A stretch of DNA of 49,293 nucleotides from an uncultured Brachyspira sp. (GCF_934747485.1 NZ_CAKVGN010000013.1:1-49293), one strand, 5' to 3'; positions 7,767 through 16,244 are shown, counted from the first letter of the stretch. Program-made: numbers and translations. Notes: generated from the letters alone by a model not told the origin.

Positions 7767-10190
7767 ATGTCTTACAGTAAAACTATCAGAGAAGAAGAAT
7801 TAAAAAATAAAGTTGCTAGGGATTATTTTTACTCTTTTGATAATACTCAAATTATAGAGGAGATTGATTTTAGTATCGCTCCAAAAAAAGAAGCTGACAA
7901 AAAAGATACAGAATATTTTTTGTGGGCAGAAGCTAAAAAAGGAAATAAAAATGATATTTATGAATCCTTTGTGCAGCTTATACTCACTATCGGAAAAAAA
8001 AGAGTATTTGATAAACATTTGCCGCCGCCTTTCTTGGGGGCTTTTGATGCTGAGAAAATCGCTTTTATTCAGTATTATAAAGTGCTTGATGTATTTAATC
8101 AAAATGATTTTAATTGGAATGTAACGCCTTCTGACCATGAGTCTAAAGAGTTTAAACAGCTATACAACCTTGTAGAAAATACTTTGAAAAATGAAAGCTA
8201 TATTTATAAATTTGATGATGATGAGAGAGAATTAAAAGAGTTTATAAGGGCTAATTTTATAGCGGGTAAAAACTCCTTATCGAAAGTGCAGATTGATAAG
8301 AATAATTTTGTTAATATATATTCAAAGTGGCTTAATGCCGTAAAAGAATCTATATCTGTGGATTGGGATAGGGCTAAAAGTTTTGGTATAATAGATGCCG
8401 ATTTTTATTTGGCGGATTTACTAAGCGAGAATAATTTAACATTAAAAGAAAAACTATATGTAATACTAAAAACTGACCATTATGAGCTTGACAGAAAAAT
8501 AGACGATATGGGGCTTGCATCGAGTAAGGAAGCGTATTTTTATGATAAGCAGAAGGCACATAATGAGTTTTGGAAGAGGTATCAAAGACCGCCTAAAAGT
8601 GAGTATTGGGATTATATAATAGAGAGGCGGGATTTACTTGTGCCGCAGGATATAAGAGAGCGAAAGGGGTCGTTTTTCACGCCGCAGATATGGGTTGAGA
8701 AGAGTCAGGAATATATAGCGGAAGTATTGGGGGAGAATTGGCAGGATGAATATTATATATGGGACTGTGCGGCAGGCACGGGGAATTTGCTTGCGGGGCT
8801 TACGAATAAATATAACATATGGGCATCTACTTTGGACAAGGCAGATGTAGAGATAATGAAAGAGCGAGTGAAGAATGGCGCGAACTTGCTAGAGAATCAT
8901 ATATTTCAATTTGACTTTTTGAATGACGAGTTTGATAAGCTTCCAGAAGATTTGAGGCGAATAGTAGAAGATGAAGAGAGTAGGAAGAAATTAGTAATCT
9001 ATATCAACCCACCTTACGCCGAGGCTACAACGGGAACAACTATATCAGGAACAGGAAAAAATAAAGCAAACGTTGCTTTAGATAATAATACATATTATAA
9101 ATATAAAGATATAATGAGCAGTGCGAGTAATGAACTATTTGCACAGTTTTTTATAAGAGTTTATAAAGAAATACCTAATTGTATATTGGCTTCTTTTTCA
9201 ACTCTAAAATATGTTAACTCTACTAATTTTATAAAGTTTAGAGAAACTTTTAGAACTAAATTTTTAAAAGGCTTTATTGTACCTGCTTATACATTTGATA
9301 ATGTTAATGGAAAATTTCCTATAGGCTTTATAATTTGGGATACTTCTAAAAAAGAGAAAATAAAAGAAATAAAACTTGATATTTTTGATAATATAGAAAA
9401 TTATTTATATAGTAGAATATTTTATAGTAATGAAAATATAAAAAGTATAAATCAATGGATTACTCAATTTAATATAAAAAAAGAATTTATTGGATTAATT
9501 GTTAGCTCTTCTCCAGATTTTCAGCATAATCAACAAGTAGCTATATTGTCTAAACCTCAAGCAAGATATTGTTTCTATATTACAAAAAATTATTTAAAAG
9601 AATTCTGTATATATTTTTCAGTGCGTCATTGTATTGAGCATACTTGGATTAATCACAACGACCAATTACTTTACCCCCAAAATTCTTGGGAGGAGGACAC
9701 TGAATTTCAGAATGATTGCATAGCTTTTACGCTTTTCCACTCTAAAAACAGAATTTCTTCAGAGCAGGGCGTTAATCATTGGATACCGTTCACCGAAGTG
9801 CAGCTTAATGCTAAAGACTCTTTCGCCTCTCATTTCATGACTGATTTCCTCTCTGGTAAAATTAAAAAAACTACTTCAGACAATGACAGTCTTTTTAGCA
9901 GCGACACAAAATCGTCTTCTCCTTTAAAATTTTCAAGTGAGGCTAATGCGGTTTTTGAGGCTGGGTTATCCTTATGGAAATATTATCATTCTTTCGACCT
10001 TATTAATGTTAATGCGTCCTACTATGACATACGTGCGTTTTTCCAGAAGTTTAATGACAAGGGGCGTATGAATCCAACCTCTAAAGACGAGACTTACAAC
10101 TCATTACTTGCAGACCTCAAGTCTGAAATGGATATTCTTGCCCAAAAAATTGCCGTTAAGGTGTATGAGCATGGGTTTTTGAAGGAGTGA
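7767..10190 (+). CDS. Single-chain restriction-modification enzyme (type IIG-like, N6-adenine methylase)
   Basis: This 807-residue protein appears to combine endonuclease and adenine methyltransferase activities in one chain. The N-terminus has a plausible PD-(D/E)xK site: Asp34 followed by WAEAKKG with Glu55 and Lys57. The methylase domain shows motif X (RKGSFFTP, near 299), the SAM-binding motif I DCAAGTGNLL (333-342) and the catalytic motif IV NPPY (414-417) typical of gamma-class N6-adenine methylases. The C-terminal part would hold the target-recognition domain. Base composition changes along the gene: about 8560-9010 and 9650-10190 are richer in G+C than 9060-9640. That pattern fits exchange of the recognition segment. 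The promoter suggests a leaderless mRNA. A fragment of a relative's 3' end lies at 12680. Cutting activity and target site are unknown. Confidence 0.8.
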   Translation: MSYSKTIREEELKNKVARDYFYSFDNTQIIEEIDFSIAPKKEADKKDTEYFLWAEAKKGNKNDIYESFVQLILTIGKKRVFDKHLPPPFLGAFDAEKIAFIQYYKVLDVFNQNDFNWNVTPSDHESKEFKQLYNLVENTLKNESYIYKFDDDERELKEFIRANFIAGKNSLSKVQIDKNNFVNIYSKWLNAVKESISVDWDRAKSFGIIDADFYLADLLSENNLTLKEKLYVILKTDHYELDRKIDDMGLASSKEAYFYDKQKAHNEFWKRYQRPPKSEYWDYIIERRDLLVPQDIRERKGSFFTPQIWVEKSQEYIAEVLGENWQDEYYIWDCAAGTGNLLAGLTNKYNIWASTLDKADVEIMKERVKNGANLLENHIFQFDFLNDEFDKLPEDLRRIVEDEESRKKLVIYINPPYAEATTGTTISGTGKNKANVALDNNTYYKYKDIMSSASNELFAQFFIRVYKEIPNCILASFSTLKYVNSTNFIKFRETFRTKFLKGFIVPAYTFDNVNGKFPIGFIIWDTSKKEKIKEIKLDIFDNIENYLYSRIFYSNENIKSINQWITQFNIKKEFIGLIVSSSPDFQHNQQVAILSKPQARYCFYITKNYLKEFCIYFSVRHCIEHTWINHNDQLLYPQNSWEEDTEFQNDCIAFTLFHSKNRISSEQGVNHWIPFTEVQLNAKDSFASHFMTDFLSGKIKKTTSDNDSLFSSDTKSSSPLKFSSEANAVFEAGLSLWKYYHSFDLINVNASYYDIRAFFQKFNDKGRMNPTSKDETYNSLLADLKSEMDILAQKIAVKVYEHGFLKE

Positions 10191-10235
10191 TTTTAGTTTT
10201 TGATTTAACTTTTTAGCGTTGCCAAAGGTGAATTT

Positions 10236-10310
10236 TTTTATGCAGTTCTTTTGCTTCTTTTATACCAATAAAAGAAGTGGGGTGCGGGGCAAAGCCCTGC
10301 AGATAAATAA
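10236..10310 (+). repeat. Modular GC-rich intergenic repeat, copy G (minimal form)
   Basis: This is the shortest copy, 46 bases after the R-M gene and on its strand. A perfect 10-bp hairpin CTTCTTTTAT (10254-10263) and ATAAAAGAAG (10268-10277) has a four-base loop. It is followed by tggggtgcggggcaaagccctgcag. The TACCCTA core is missing and the GC-rich 3' hairpin follows directly. Confidence 0.75.
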
Positions 10311-10338
10311 AAAACTATTTTTATAAAATGCATTATTA

Positions 10339-10366
10339 TTGATGATTTATATATTTGGGTTATAAT
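10339..10366 (+). promoter_or_regulatory. Promoter of the pentapeptide-repeat gene
   Basis: TTGATG (10339-10344), a 16-base spacer and TATAAT (10361-10366) lie 27 bases ahead of the ATG at 10394. Confidence 0.6.
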
Positions 10367-10393
10367 TGAAGTATGATTTTTTAAGAGTTTTTT

Positions 10394-12064
10394 ATGATTG
10401 TATTAGATACTAATGAAACAATATTATCCCCAAGAAATATTAGAGAATGTAAAACAAAAGAACAATTAATATTATATCTTAAATTAAATTTGTTAGGTCA
10501 AGCTCTTAATAAAGGAAAAATTTTACAAGGTTATAGTTTGACTATTACAGATGAAGAAGAAAAAGACTATACATTAAATATAAGGGCTATAAATAATGAT
10601 AATGTTGAAGAAAAAATTCCAATCTCTTTTAGTTTAGAGAATGTAATTCAATATTTTAGTACAAAAAAAGAAGATAAATATGAATTAAATTATAATATTA
10701 ATTTTGAAAATATTATAATTTCTTGTGGGCTATTCATTCAAAATGTTAACTTTAATGGTTCAGTATATTTTCGCAATACTACTCTGCAATTAAATGTTGG
10801 ATTTTATAATTCTAATTTTAATAAACTATTAGTATTTTCACATTCTGATTTTTATAAAATGCAACGATTAGAGTTTGATAATATTGAATTTAATAATATG
10901 TTATCATTTGCATATTGTAATTTTGACTGCAGAGTTGAAATTAAGAATTCAAAATTTAACGGTATTTCATTTTTTATAAGAAATACATTTCATTCAATTT
11001 TAATATTTAGTAAAAAATGTGAATTAAATAATATTATTTGTTTTTATATATCTAATTTTAAATCAAATTTAGAATTCAAAAATACAACTATGAATACAAT
11101 TATGTATTTTCGTGGTTCTACAATAAGTAAATTATCATTTAATGAAATTAAATTTAATGATAATAATTCTATTCTATCAATAGATAATAATTTTATAGAA
11201 AATAATTATTATGATAGATTTTTTTATTATTTATTGGAAGATGAGAAAAAAGAAATATTAAAAGATATAAATAAAAAAAATAATGAAATAAATAAAATAC
11301 ATTTTTATAATATAAGAATAACAGGAAAAATTGATTTACAAAATATAGAAGTAAAAGAAGCAGATTTTAAAGGTTCTATTATTGATGGCGGTTTAATTAA
11401 TCCTGTTAATTTCAAAGTGCATAAATTTGTCAATCGTGAAAGTGCTTTATTTCTTAAACAGCAGGCTTATGCCAGAAACAATGCTATTGATGCATTAGAA
11501 TATAAGGCTAAGGAAATTGATAAACACAAAGAAGATTTAATAAAAGATTGGCAGAAAAATAAAAATTTCAAAACTTTAGGAGACATACTTTCTATTGAAT
11601 TAAGTTCACTCTATAGCGACAATGGGCAGAATTGGGTTAAGGCTTTTATTTGTACTATTCTTTTTCCAACGGTGTTTTTTACTCTTTCATATAATATTTA
11701 TAATATACCAATTTTTATATTTGTACTTATTTCATTTCTTTTTATACCATTATGTGATAATACAAAGATTACAAAATATATATTTATTTCAATGTTTACA
11801 TATTTAATATTATTTATTCCTATTCAAAACTATATTTTTAGTATACTTATAGATATTGATAATAAAACTTTTATAAAAGAACTTCTTTCATATATAACAC
11901 CTACAAATTTTAATCAAATAATATTAGATAAAACTAATGAAAGTTATATATACAAAGACAATACTATTATTAGAGCAATAAGTTATTTTTTAGGTAAGGT
12001 GTTGTTTTGGTACGGATCGGTGCAGACTGTTACTGCGTTTAGGAAGTTCGCTAAAGGGGCTTGA
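10394..12064 (+). CDS. Pentapeptide-repeat membrane protein of unknown function
   Basis: I do not recognise a named family member. The 556-residue protein has an N-terminal region (1-100), then degenerate pentapeptide-like repeats (about 105-250 and 315-340) with the usual F/L-centred spacing, such as NFNGSVYF, SNFNKLL and SKFNGIS. A lysine-rich helical segment (350-395) follows. The C-terminus is hydrophobic, with likely membrane spans near 417-433, 438-454, 462-485 and 526-545. Proteins of this layout occur near restriction systems and mobile DNA, and a membrane-acting defence role is possible but unproven. Codon use is extremely AT-rich. A fragment resembling its last 13 codons lies beyond the toxin-antitoxin pair, at 12631-12670. 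Confidence 0.75.
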   Translation: MIVLDTNETILSPRNIRECKTKEQLILYLKLNLLGQALNKGKILQGYSLTITDEEEKDYTLNIRAINNDNVEEKIPISFSLENVIQYFSTKKEDKYELNYNINFENIIISCGLFIQNVNFNGSVYFRNTTLQLNVGFYNSNFNKLLVFSHSDFYKMQRLEFDNIEFNNMLSFAYCNFDCRVEIKNSKFNGISFFIRNTFHSILIFSKKCELNNIICFYISNFKSNLEFKNTTMNTIMYFRGSTISKLSFNEIKFNDNNSILSIDNNFIENNYYDRFFYYLLEDEKKEILKDINKKNNEINKIHFYNIRITGKIDLQNIEVKEADFKGSIIDGGLINPVNFKVHKFVNRESALFLKQQAYARNNAIDALEYKAKEIDKHKEDLIKDWQKNKNFKTLGDILSIELSSLYSDNGQNWVKAFICTILFPTVFFTLSYNIYNIPIFIFVLISFLFIPLCDNTKITKYIFISMFTYLILFIPIQNYIFSILIDIDNKTFIKELLSYITPTNFNQIILDKTNESYIYKDNTIIRAISYFLGKVLFWYGSVQTVTAFRKFAKGA

Positions 12065-12066
12065 GC

Positions 12067-12282
12067 TTATTTACTCATTAGATATTTTGAAAGTATTTCG
12101 TTTGCTATTTCAGATATTGATGCCTCTGATTGTTTGGATAAAATTTCTAATTCAGATAATATTTTTTTGTCTAAATAAATAGGAGGAGTTATATTTTCGC
12201 TTTCAATAAAAAACTTTCCATTTTCAAAATTTGTAATTTTCTGTGCTTTTGAAAAATCATATTCTTTTTTTATATCACTCAT
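12067..12282 (-). CDS. brnA: BrnA-type antitoxin
   Basis: This 71-residue protein is the predicted DNA-binding antitoxin that neutralises the adjacent BrnT toxin and represses the operon. The N-terminal YDFSKAQK segment is typical of BrnA. The C-terminal half (PIYLDKKILSELEILSKQ and following) fits a ribbon-helix-helix fold. The start at 12282 is chosen because caggaggg lies just upstream. An in-frame ATG at 12315 would add 11 residues without a site. It overlaps the end of brnT by eight bases, the usual toxin-first order and tight coupling of this family. Confidence 0.85.
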   Translation of the reverse strand: MSDIKKEYDFSKAQKITNFENGKFFIESENITPPIYLDKKILSELEILSKQSEASISEIANEILSKYLMSK

Positions 12283-12577
12283 AGTCCCTCCTGTTATAAT
12301 ATTGATTAATTTCATTTTTAGTTGCGTATCTTGCTGATATAATTCTTATAATTTCTTCGTTAGAATTTTTTGTTCTATCTGTATGAATAACAACTGCAAT
12401 AAACTTTCCTTTAATATTTCCCATTGTAATAAATCTGTCTTCATAATCTGAATGTTCTTCATCTTTCATAATAAGGGCATTTCTATCTGCAAAAACATAT
12501 ATTGCATCTTCAAATGAAATTTTATGTTTTCTAATATTGATAAGATTTTTGTTGTTATCCCATTCAAACTTTATCAT
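12275..12577 (-). CDS. brnT: BrnT-type ribonuclease toxin
   Basis: This 100-residue protein matches BrnT toxins, RelE-fold ribonucleases that inhibit translation when freed from BrnA. The diagnostic N-terminus FEWDNNKNLINIRKHKISFEDA is present in two contiguous parts (FEWDNNKN and IRKHKISFEDA). The strand segment DRFITMGNIKGKFIAVV and the C-terminal IRIISARYATKNE follow, with the family's conserved Arg and the ARxAt motif. No Shine-Dalgarno sequence precedes the ATG. The promoter spacing suggests transcription starting on the ATG. The pair sits between two related 3'-end gene fragments, suggesting insertion into, or survival within, a remodelled accessory locus. Confidence 0.9.
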   Translation of the reverse strand: MIKFEWDNNKNLINIRKHKISFEDAIYVFADRNALIMKDEEHSDYEDRFITMGNIKGKFIAVVIHTDRTKNSNEEIIRIISARYATKNEINQYYNRRDYE

Positions 12578-12583
12578 AATATT

Positions 12584-12611
12584 ATTTTATATCATTAGAC
12601 TATAATATCAA
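12584..12611 (-). promoter_or_regulatory. Promoter giving a predicted leaderless brnT mRNA
   Basis: On the minus strand TTGATA (12611-12606), a 16-base spacer and TAAAAT (12589-12584) are followed by only six bases before the ATG at 12577. Transcription should start on or beside the A of the start codon. Confidence 0.5.
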
Positions 12612-12630
12612 TAGTATAAAATAAGCAGCA

Positions 12631-12715
12631 GATAGTTATATCGTTTAGGAAGTTCGCTAAAGTGCCTTGATACTAATAATATTGCCGTTAAGGTGTATGA
12701 GCATGGTTTTTTAAA
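12631..12715 (+). pseudogene. Chimeric 3'-end remnants of two accessory genes
   Basis: Bases 12642-12670 match the end of the pentapeptide-repeat gene (12036-12064) at 27 of 29 positions. In that frame they encode FRKFAKVP then stop, against FRKFAKGA then stop. The weaker match extends upstream to about 12628. Immediately after, attgccgttaaggtgtatga and the next bases (about 12680-12705) match the last codons of the R-M gene (10150-10175), encoding IAVKVYEHGFLK. No complete gene remains. The order of the two fragments is reversed relative to the intact genes. Confidence 0.8.
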
Positions 12716-12789
12716 GAATAAAATCATTTTCAAAAAGATACAAAATATAGGTATTAATTTAATCTTATACATTCCAAAATATAAAGTAA

Positions 12790-13036
12790 AAACATTTGCA
12801 CTTTTTGGTTCTTTTTGCTGCGGAAAAAAGAATAATAAAATTTTTATCTTTTTTATTATTTGTGTGGACTATCCCCCTACGAAGCGTGCCCTTAGGGTAC
12901 ACGCCCCCACTTCTTTTGCGACCGAAGGAAGTGCCTGCGACCAAAGGGTGTTCTTCAGGGCGACCGAAAGGAGTACCTTTAAGTGTGGGTGCTAAGGCGT
13001 AAAAAGTTGATAGAAAATAAAAACTTCTATAACAAA
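12790..13036 (-). repeat. Modular GC-rich intergenic repeat, copy E
   Basis: This lies immediately downstream of mltG and on the same strand. Read on the minus strand it has caactttttacgcc, then three units ending in ggtcgc, then aaaagaagtgggg, then gtgtaccctaagggcacgc and ttcgtag, and a weak form of the alternative 3' hairpin (gggggatagtcc). It is followed by a block with gcactttttggttc that also occurs after copy B. Together with the gene remnants it fills the 466-base gap between brnT and mltG. Confidence 0.75.
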
Positions 13037-13042
13037 ATATAA

Positions 13043-14050
13043 TTATTTTTTAAAAATATATTTATCAATATTTCTTAAATGCTCTTCATATGTTACAGAG
13101 AAAGCATGTTTGCCTGTGCCGTCTGCTACAAAAAATATATAATCTGTTTTGGCAGGGTTTAAAGATGCTTCTATGGCTTTAGCACTGCTTGAACAAATTG
13201 GGCCCGGCGGTAATCCTGTATTTTTATAAGTGTTATAAGGGTGTACCATACGTAAGTCATCATATTTTAAATTAGGCTTTTCTATATAATCGCCTTTTAC
13301 CAAAGTCATAGCATAAATTGTTGTAGGGTCAGCCTCTAATCTTTTATCTATATTTAATCTGTTGTAGTATACTGATGCTATTAGTTTAGGGTCGTCATTA
13401 GGTCCCATCTCTTTTTCTACAATAGAAGCCATAGTTAACACTTCATGTACAGTTCTTCCAATTTTTTTAGCTCTCTCTTCTAAATCTGGAAATTGTTTGA
13501 AAAGTGAGTCTATCATATGAGTAACTAATACTTCTGCAGGGTTGCCCTTTACTATATAATATGTAGAAGGGAATATGTATCCTTCCGCACTATCAGAAGG
13601 AATATTATATTTTTCTAATATTTTTTTATCATGGCAAACTTTTAAAAATTCTTCTTTTGTTGTAAATCCTTGATTTTCTAAATAGTTAGCTATTTCGTAT
13701 ATGTTTTTTCCCTCTGCGATAGTGAGTCTTACCATAGCTTGTTTTCCGCTATTTAAATGCTTCATTATATCTATCATACTCATATTTTTATCAAGCTCAT
13801 AATAACCGCTTAAAAGTTTTCTGTCATATTTTAAGTGTTTAGCCAACACAACGAATAATCTTGAATTTCTAATGAGTCCTTGCTCTTGTAATTTTTTTGA
13901 TATATTGTAAGCTCCTTCTCCTTGTTTAATTTCAAAGTATACTTTTTGAGAATTTTTTGATATAGGAGTAATTGTATATACTATTAAACTAGCTATCGCT
14001 ATAGCAAATATTACAGTTATAGAAACTATTATAATTAAAGCTCTTTTCAT
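13043..14050 (-). CDS. mltG: Endolytic murein transglycosylase
   Basis: This inner-membrane lytic transglycosylase cleaves nascent peptidoglycan strands and helps set glycan length. The 335 residues are normal for the YceG/MltG family. An N-terminal membrane span (residues 3-28) anchors it with the rest in the periplasm. A LysM-like segment follows (about 40-110, VYFEIKQGEGAYNISKKLQE). The catalytic domain contains the conserved TMASIVEKEMG motif with the catalytic glutamate, then SVYYNRL and LEADPTTIYA. The end GLPPGPICSSSAKAIEASL is also a hallmark. It is divergently arranged from the PTS operon and monocistronic as far as can be seen. Confidence 0.95.
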   Translation of the reverse strand: MKRALIIIVSITVIFAIAIASLIVYTITPISKNSQKVYFEIKQGEGAYNISKKLQEQGLIRNSRLFVVLAKHLKYDRKLLSGYYELDKNMSMIDIMKHLNSGKQAMVRLTIAEGKNIYEIANYLENQGFTTKEEFLKVCHDKKILEKYNIPSDSAEGYIFPSTYYIVKGNPAEVLVTHMIDSLFKQFPDLEERAKKIGRTVHEVLTMASIVEKEMGPNDDPKLIASVYYNRLNIDKRLEADPTTIYAMTLVKGDYIEKPNLKYDDLRMVHPYNTYKNTGLPPGPICSSSAKAIEASLNPAKTDYIFFVADGTGKHAFSVTYEEHLRNIDKYIFKK

Positions 14051-14364
14051 AATTTTGCATAAACCTTTATATGATTGATTATTGATTAATAATTATAACC
14101 AAATAAATAGAAATTGTCAAAATAATATTTTTGTTTAAGTTTATATTATGTAGTTTTTAATAATTATGGAGAATATAGAATGATGTTTTAGTTTACAACA
14201 AAAAAATCACAAATAAATCATTAATAAATCAATTATTAATTATATTTTAATCAAAAACATATATTTTTTTAATAAAAAGTTGACAACAAAGCAATTATTT
14301 ATATAATTATATGTATAAATAATGATAAAAAATAGATAAATAATTAATAATAAGGAGTGCGTTT
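14051..14364. other. Divergent intergenic region between mltG and the PTS operon
   Basis: These 314 bases are AT-rich and hold the operon promoter at 14280-14307 and the ribosome binding site taaggag before 14365. I see no further gene or RNA. Operator repeats for the DeoR-type regulator at the end of the operon would be expected here, but none could be assigned by eye. Confidence 0.5.
14280..14307 (+). promoter_or_regulatory. Consensus promoter of the sgc-like operon
   Basis: TTGACA (14280-14285), a 16-base spacer and TATAAT (14302-14307) match the sigma-70 consensus at all 12 positions. The start would be near 14314, about 50 bases before the first gene. A promoter this strong suggests that expression is limited by a repressor. 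Confidence 0.75.
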
Positions 14365-15633
14365 ATGAATGCCATCATATCTATTACTAATTTTATAACT
14401 TCGCTCGGCTCTACTGTAATGCTTCCAATAATTGTTTTAATATTGGGGTTAATATTGAGAATGAAAATAGGCAAAGCTATAGTATCTGCTTTAACTATAG
14501 GAGTGGGATTTGTAGGTTTAGGATTAATAATTAATCTGCTTGTAGGTGCTTTAGACCCGGCTACAAAAATATTAATAGAAAAATTTGGATTAAATTTAGT
14601 TGCTTTAGATGTAGGCTGGCCTGTTGGTTCTGCAATAGCTTTTGGTACTACAATAGGAGCTTTAATAATACCTATAATATTTATTTTTAATATCATTTTA
14701 TTATCATTAAAATTAACTAAAACTTTAGATGTAGATATGTGGAATTTCTGGCACTTTGCTTTTTCTGGTTCTATAGCATATTTATGGTCTGGAAATAACT
14801 ACATTATAGGTATAGCGGTTGCTTTAATACACTGCTTCATATCATTCAAAATAGCTGATATAACAGCTCCAAAAGTACAGGAGTTCTTTAATATACCGGG
14901 AATTTCAATACCTCAAGGATTTGCTACAACTACTGTACCAATAGTATTAGTATTAGATAAAATATTAGATAAAATTCCTGTTATAAAAGATATAAATATA
15001 AACATAGAAAGCATACAAAAGAAATTTGGTATATTAGGTCTTCCATTGGTTATGGGTACAGTTATAGGGTTGATTTTGGGATTATTATCATATGGATTTA
15101 AAAAAGAAACATTGAATCTTGCTATACAGATGGGTGCTGTTATGTTGTTATGTCCAAGAATAATATCTATATTTATGGAAGGCTTTGCTCCGGTATCTGA
15201 TGCAGCGAGGGAATTCATGCAAAAGAAATTCAAAAATCAAGAGTTCAATATTGGTTTGGATTCTGCTATAATGATAGGAAATCCAAGCACAATATTAGTA
15301 GGTGCAATACTTATACCTATTACACTCATACTTGCATTTATATTGCCCGGAAACAAAGTATTGCCTTTTGCTGATTTAGCTTCTACTGCATTCTTTGTAG
15401 CATTCGTAACACCTTTAGTAAAAGGAAATTTCTTCAGAACTTTAATATACGGAATAGTGATAATGGTAGTTGTATTATATGTTTCATCAGGTTTTGCTGA
15501 AGGATTAACTGCTATAGCTAAAAATATAGGCTATGAGTTTCCTGCTAATTCTTCTATGATAACTGGTTTATCAGAAGGAAACTGGATAGCATATGTATTA
15601 ACTAATATAGTAAGACTTATAACAGGAAATTAA
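14365..15633 (+). CDS. sgcC: PTS galactitol-family permease, EIIC (SgcC-like)
   Basis: This is the membrane channel component of a phosphotransferase system that imports and phosphorylates a sugar or polyol. The 422 residues contain about ten to twelve hydrophobic spans and match the galactitol (GatC/SgcC) EIIC family. Supporting segments include VGWPVGSAIAFGTTIGAL, the WNFWHFAFSGSIAYLW region and IGNPSTILVGAILIPITL. It is the first gene of a seven-gene operon and starts after aaggag. The next gene begins one base after its stop. The matching EIIB and EIIA are separate genes at the end of the operon. The substrate is unknown, as for the E. coli sgc cluster. Confidence 0.88.
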   Translation: MNAIISITNFITSLGSTVMLPIIVLILGLILRMKIGKAIVSALTIGVGFVGLGLIINLLVGALDPATKILIEKFGLNLVALDVGWPVGSAIAFGTTIGALIIPIIFIFNIILLSLKLTKTLDVDMWNFWHFAFSGSIAYLWSGNNYIIGIAVALIHCFISFKIADITAPKVQEFFNIPGISIPQGFATTTVPIVLVLDKILDKIPVIKDININIESIQKKFGILGLPLVMGTVIGLILGLLSYGFKKETLNLAIQMGAVMLLCPRIISIFMEGFAPVSDAAREFMQKKFKNQEFNIGLDSAIMIGNPSTILVGAILIPITLILAFILPGNKVLPFADLASTAFFVAFVTPLVKGNFFRTLIYGIVIMVVVLYVSSGFAEGLTAIAKNIGYEFPANSSMITGLSEGNWIAYVLTNIVRLITGN

Positions 15634-15634
15634 T

Positions 15635-16234
15635 ATGATAAATATATCTCCATCTATAGCATCATCTAATCTGCTTGATATAAGAAATGAAATAAAAAAA
15701 GTGGAAAATAGTAATTGCTATAGCTTACATATAGATATAGAGGACGGCAATTTTGTACCAAATATTACTTTTGGCATAAAACTTATAAACCTTATAAGAA
15801 AAGAAACTAATATGCCTATATCATATCATTTAATGGTTACAAACCCATTATTTTGGATTGATGAATTGCCTTTAAGAAATAATGATATTGTATTTATGCA
15901 TGTAGAAAGCTATCAGTATCCAAAATACATAATTAATACAATAAAAAATAGAGGTGTAGATTCTGGTATTGCTTTTAACCCTTCTACTTCTATAGACAAT
16001 TACAAATATTTATCAGCTATATGCGGCAACATCATGATTATGACTAGTGAGCCCGACAGGAATGGAGACAATTTTATAGAGGATATGGAAAGCAAGATAA
16101 TAAAAGCAAAGGAATACAATTTTAATAATATATGGGTAGATGGAGATATTAACGCAGAGAGAATAGAAAAATTGAGCAAAATTGGGGTTACTAATTTTGT
16201 TTTGGGAAGATACTTTTTTTCAAAAAATAATTAA
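15635..16234 (+). CDS. sgcE: Ribulose-/allulose-phosphate 3-epimerase family protein (SgcE-like)
   Basis: This cytosolic TIM-barrel enzyme probably epimerises a ketose phosphate at C3. It shows the family start INISPSIASSNLL, the metal-binding and catalytic segment HIDIEDGNFVPNITFG (residues about 32-47), YHLMVTNP and the phosphate-binding WVDGDI near residue 168. At 199 residues it is shorter than housekeeping Rpe (about 220) and has changed loops. A role specific to this operon's sugar phosphate is therefore more likely than the pentose pathway. Its start follows the EIIC stop by one base, indicating coupling. Whether the substrate is ribulose-5-P, allulose-6-P or another compound cannot be told from sequence. 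Confidence 0.85.
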   Translation: MINISPSIASSNLLDIRNEIKKVENSNCYSLHIDIEDGNFVPNITFGIKLINLIRKETNMPISYHLMVTNPLFWIDELPLRNNDIVFMHVESYQYPKYIINTIKNRGVDSGIAFNPSTSIDNYKYLSAICGNIMIMTSEPDRNGDNFIEDMESKIIKAKEYNFNNIWVDGDINAERIEKLSKIGVTNFVLGRYFFSKNN

Positions 16235-16244
16235 GGAGGATAAA

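Noticed and set aside
12693..13002. Plus-strand open frames of 100 and 68 codons downstream of the brnT region
   Set aside because: They combine an R-M gene remnant with repeat copy E read in the non-element strand. There is no conserved start or ribosome binding site.
14307..15233. Antisense open frames across the EIIC gene (129 and 106 codons)
   Set aside because: They are shadows of a strong membrane-protein coding sequence, with no start signals.
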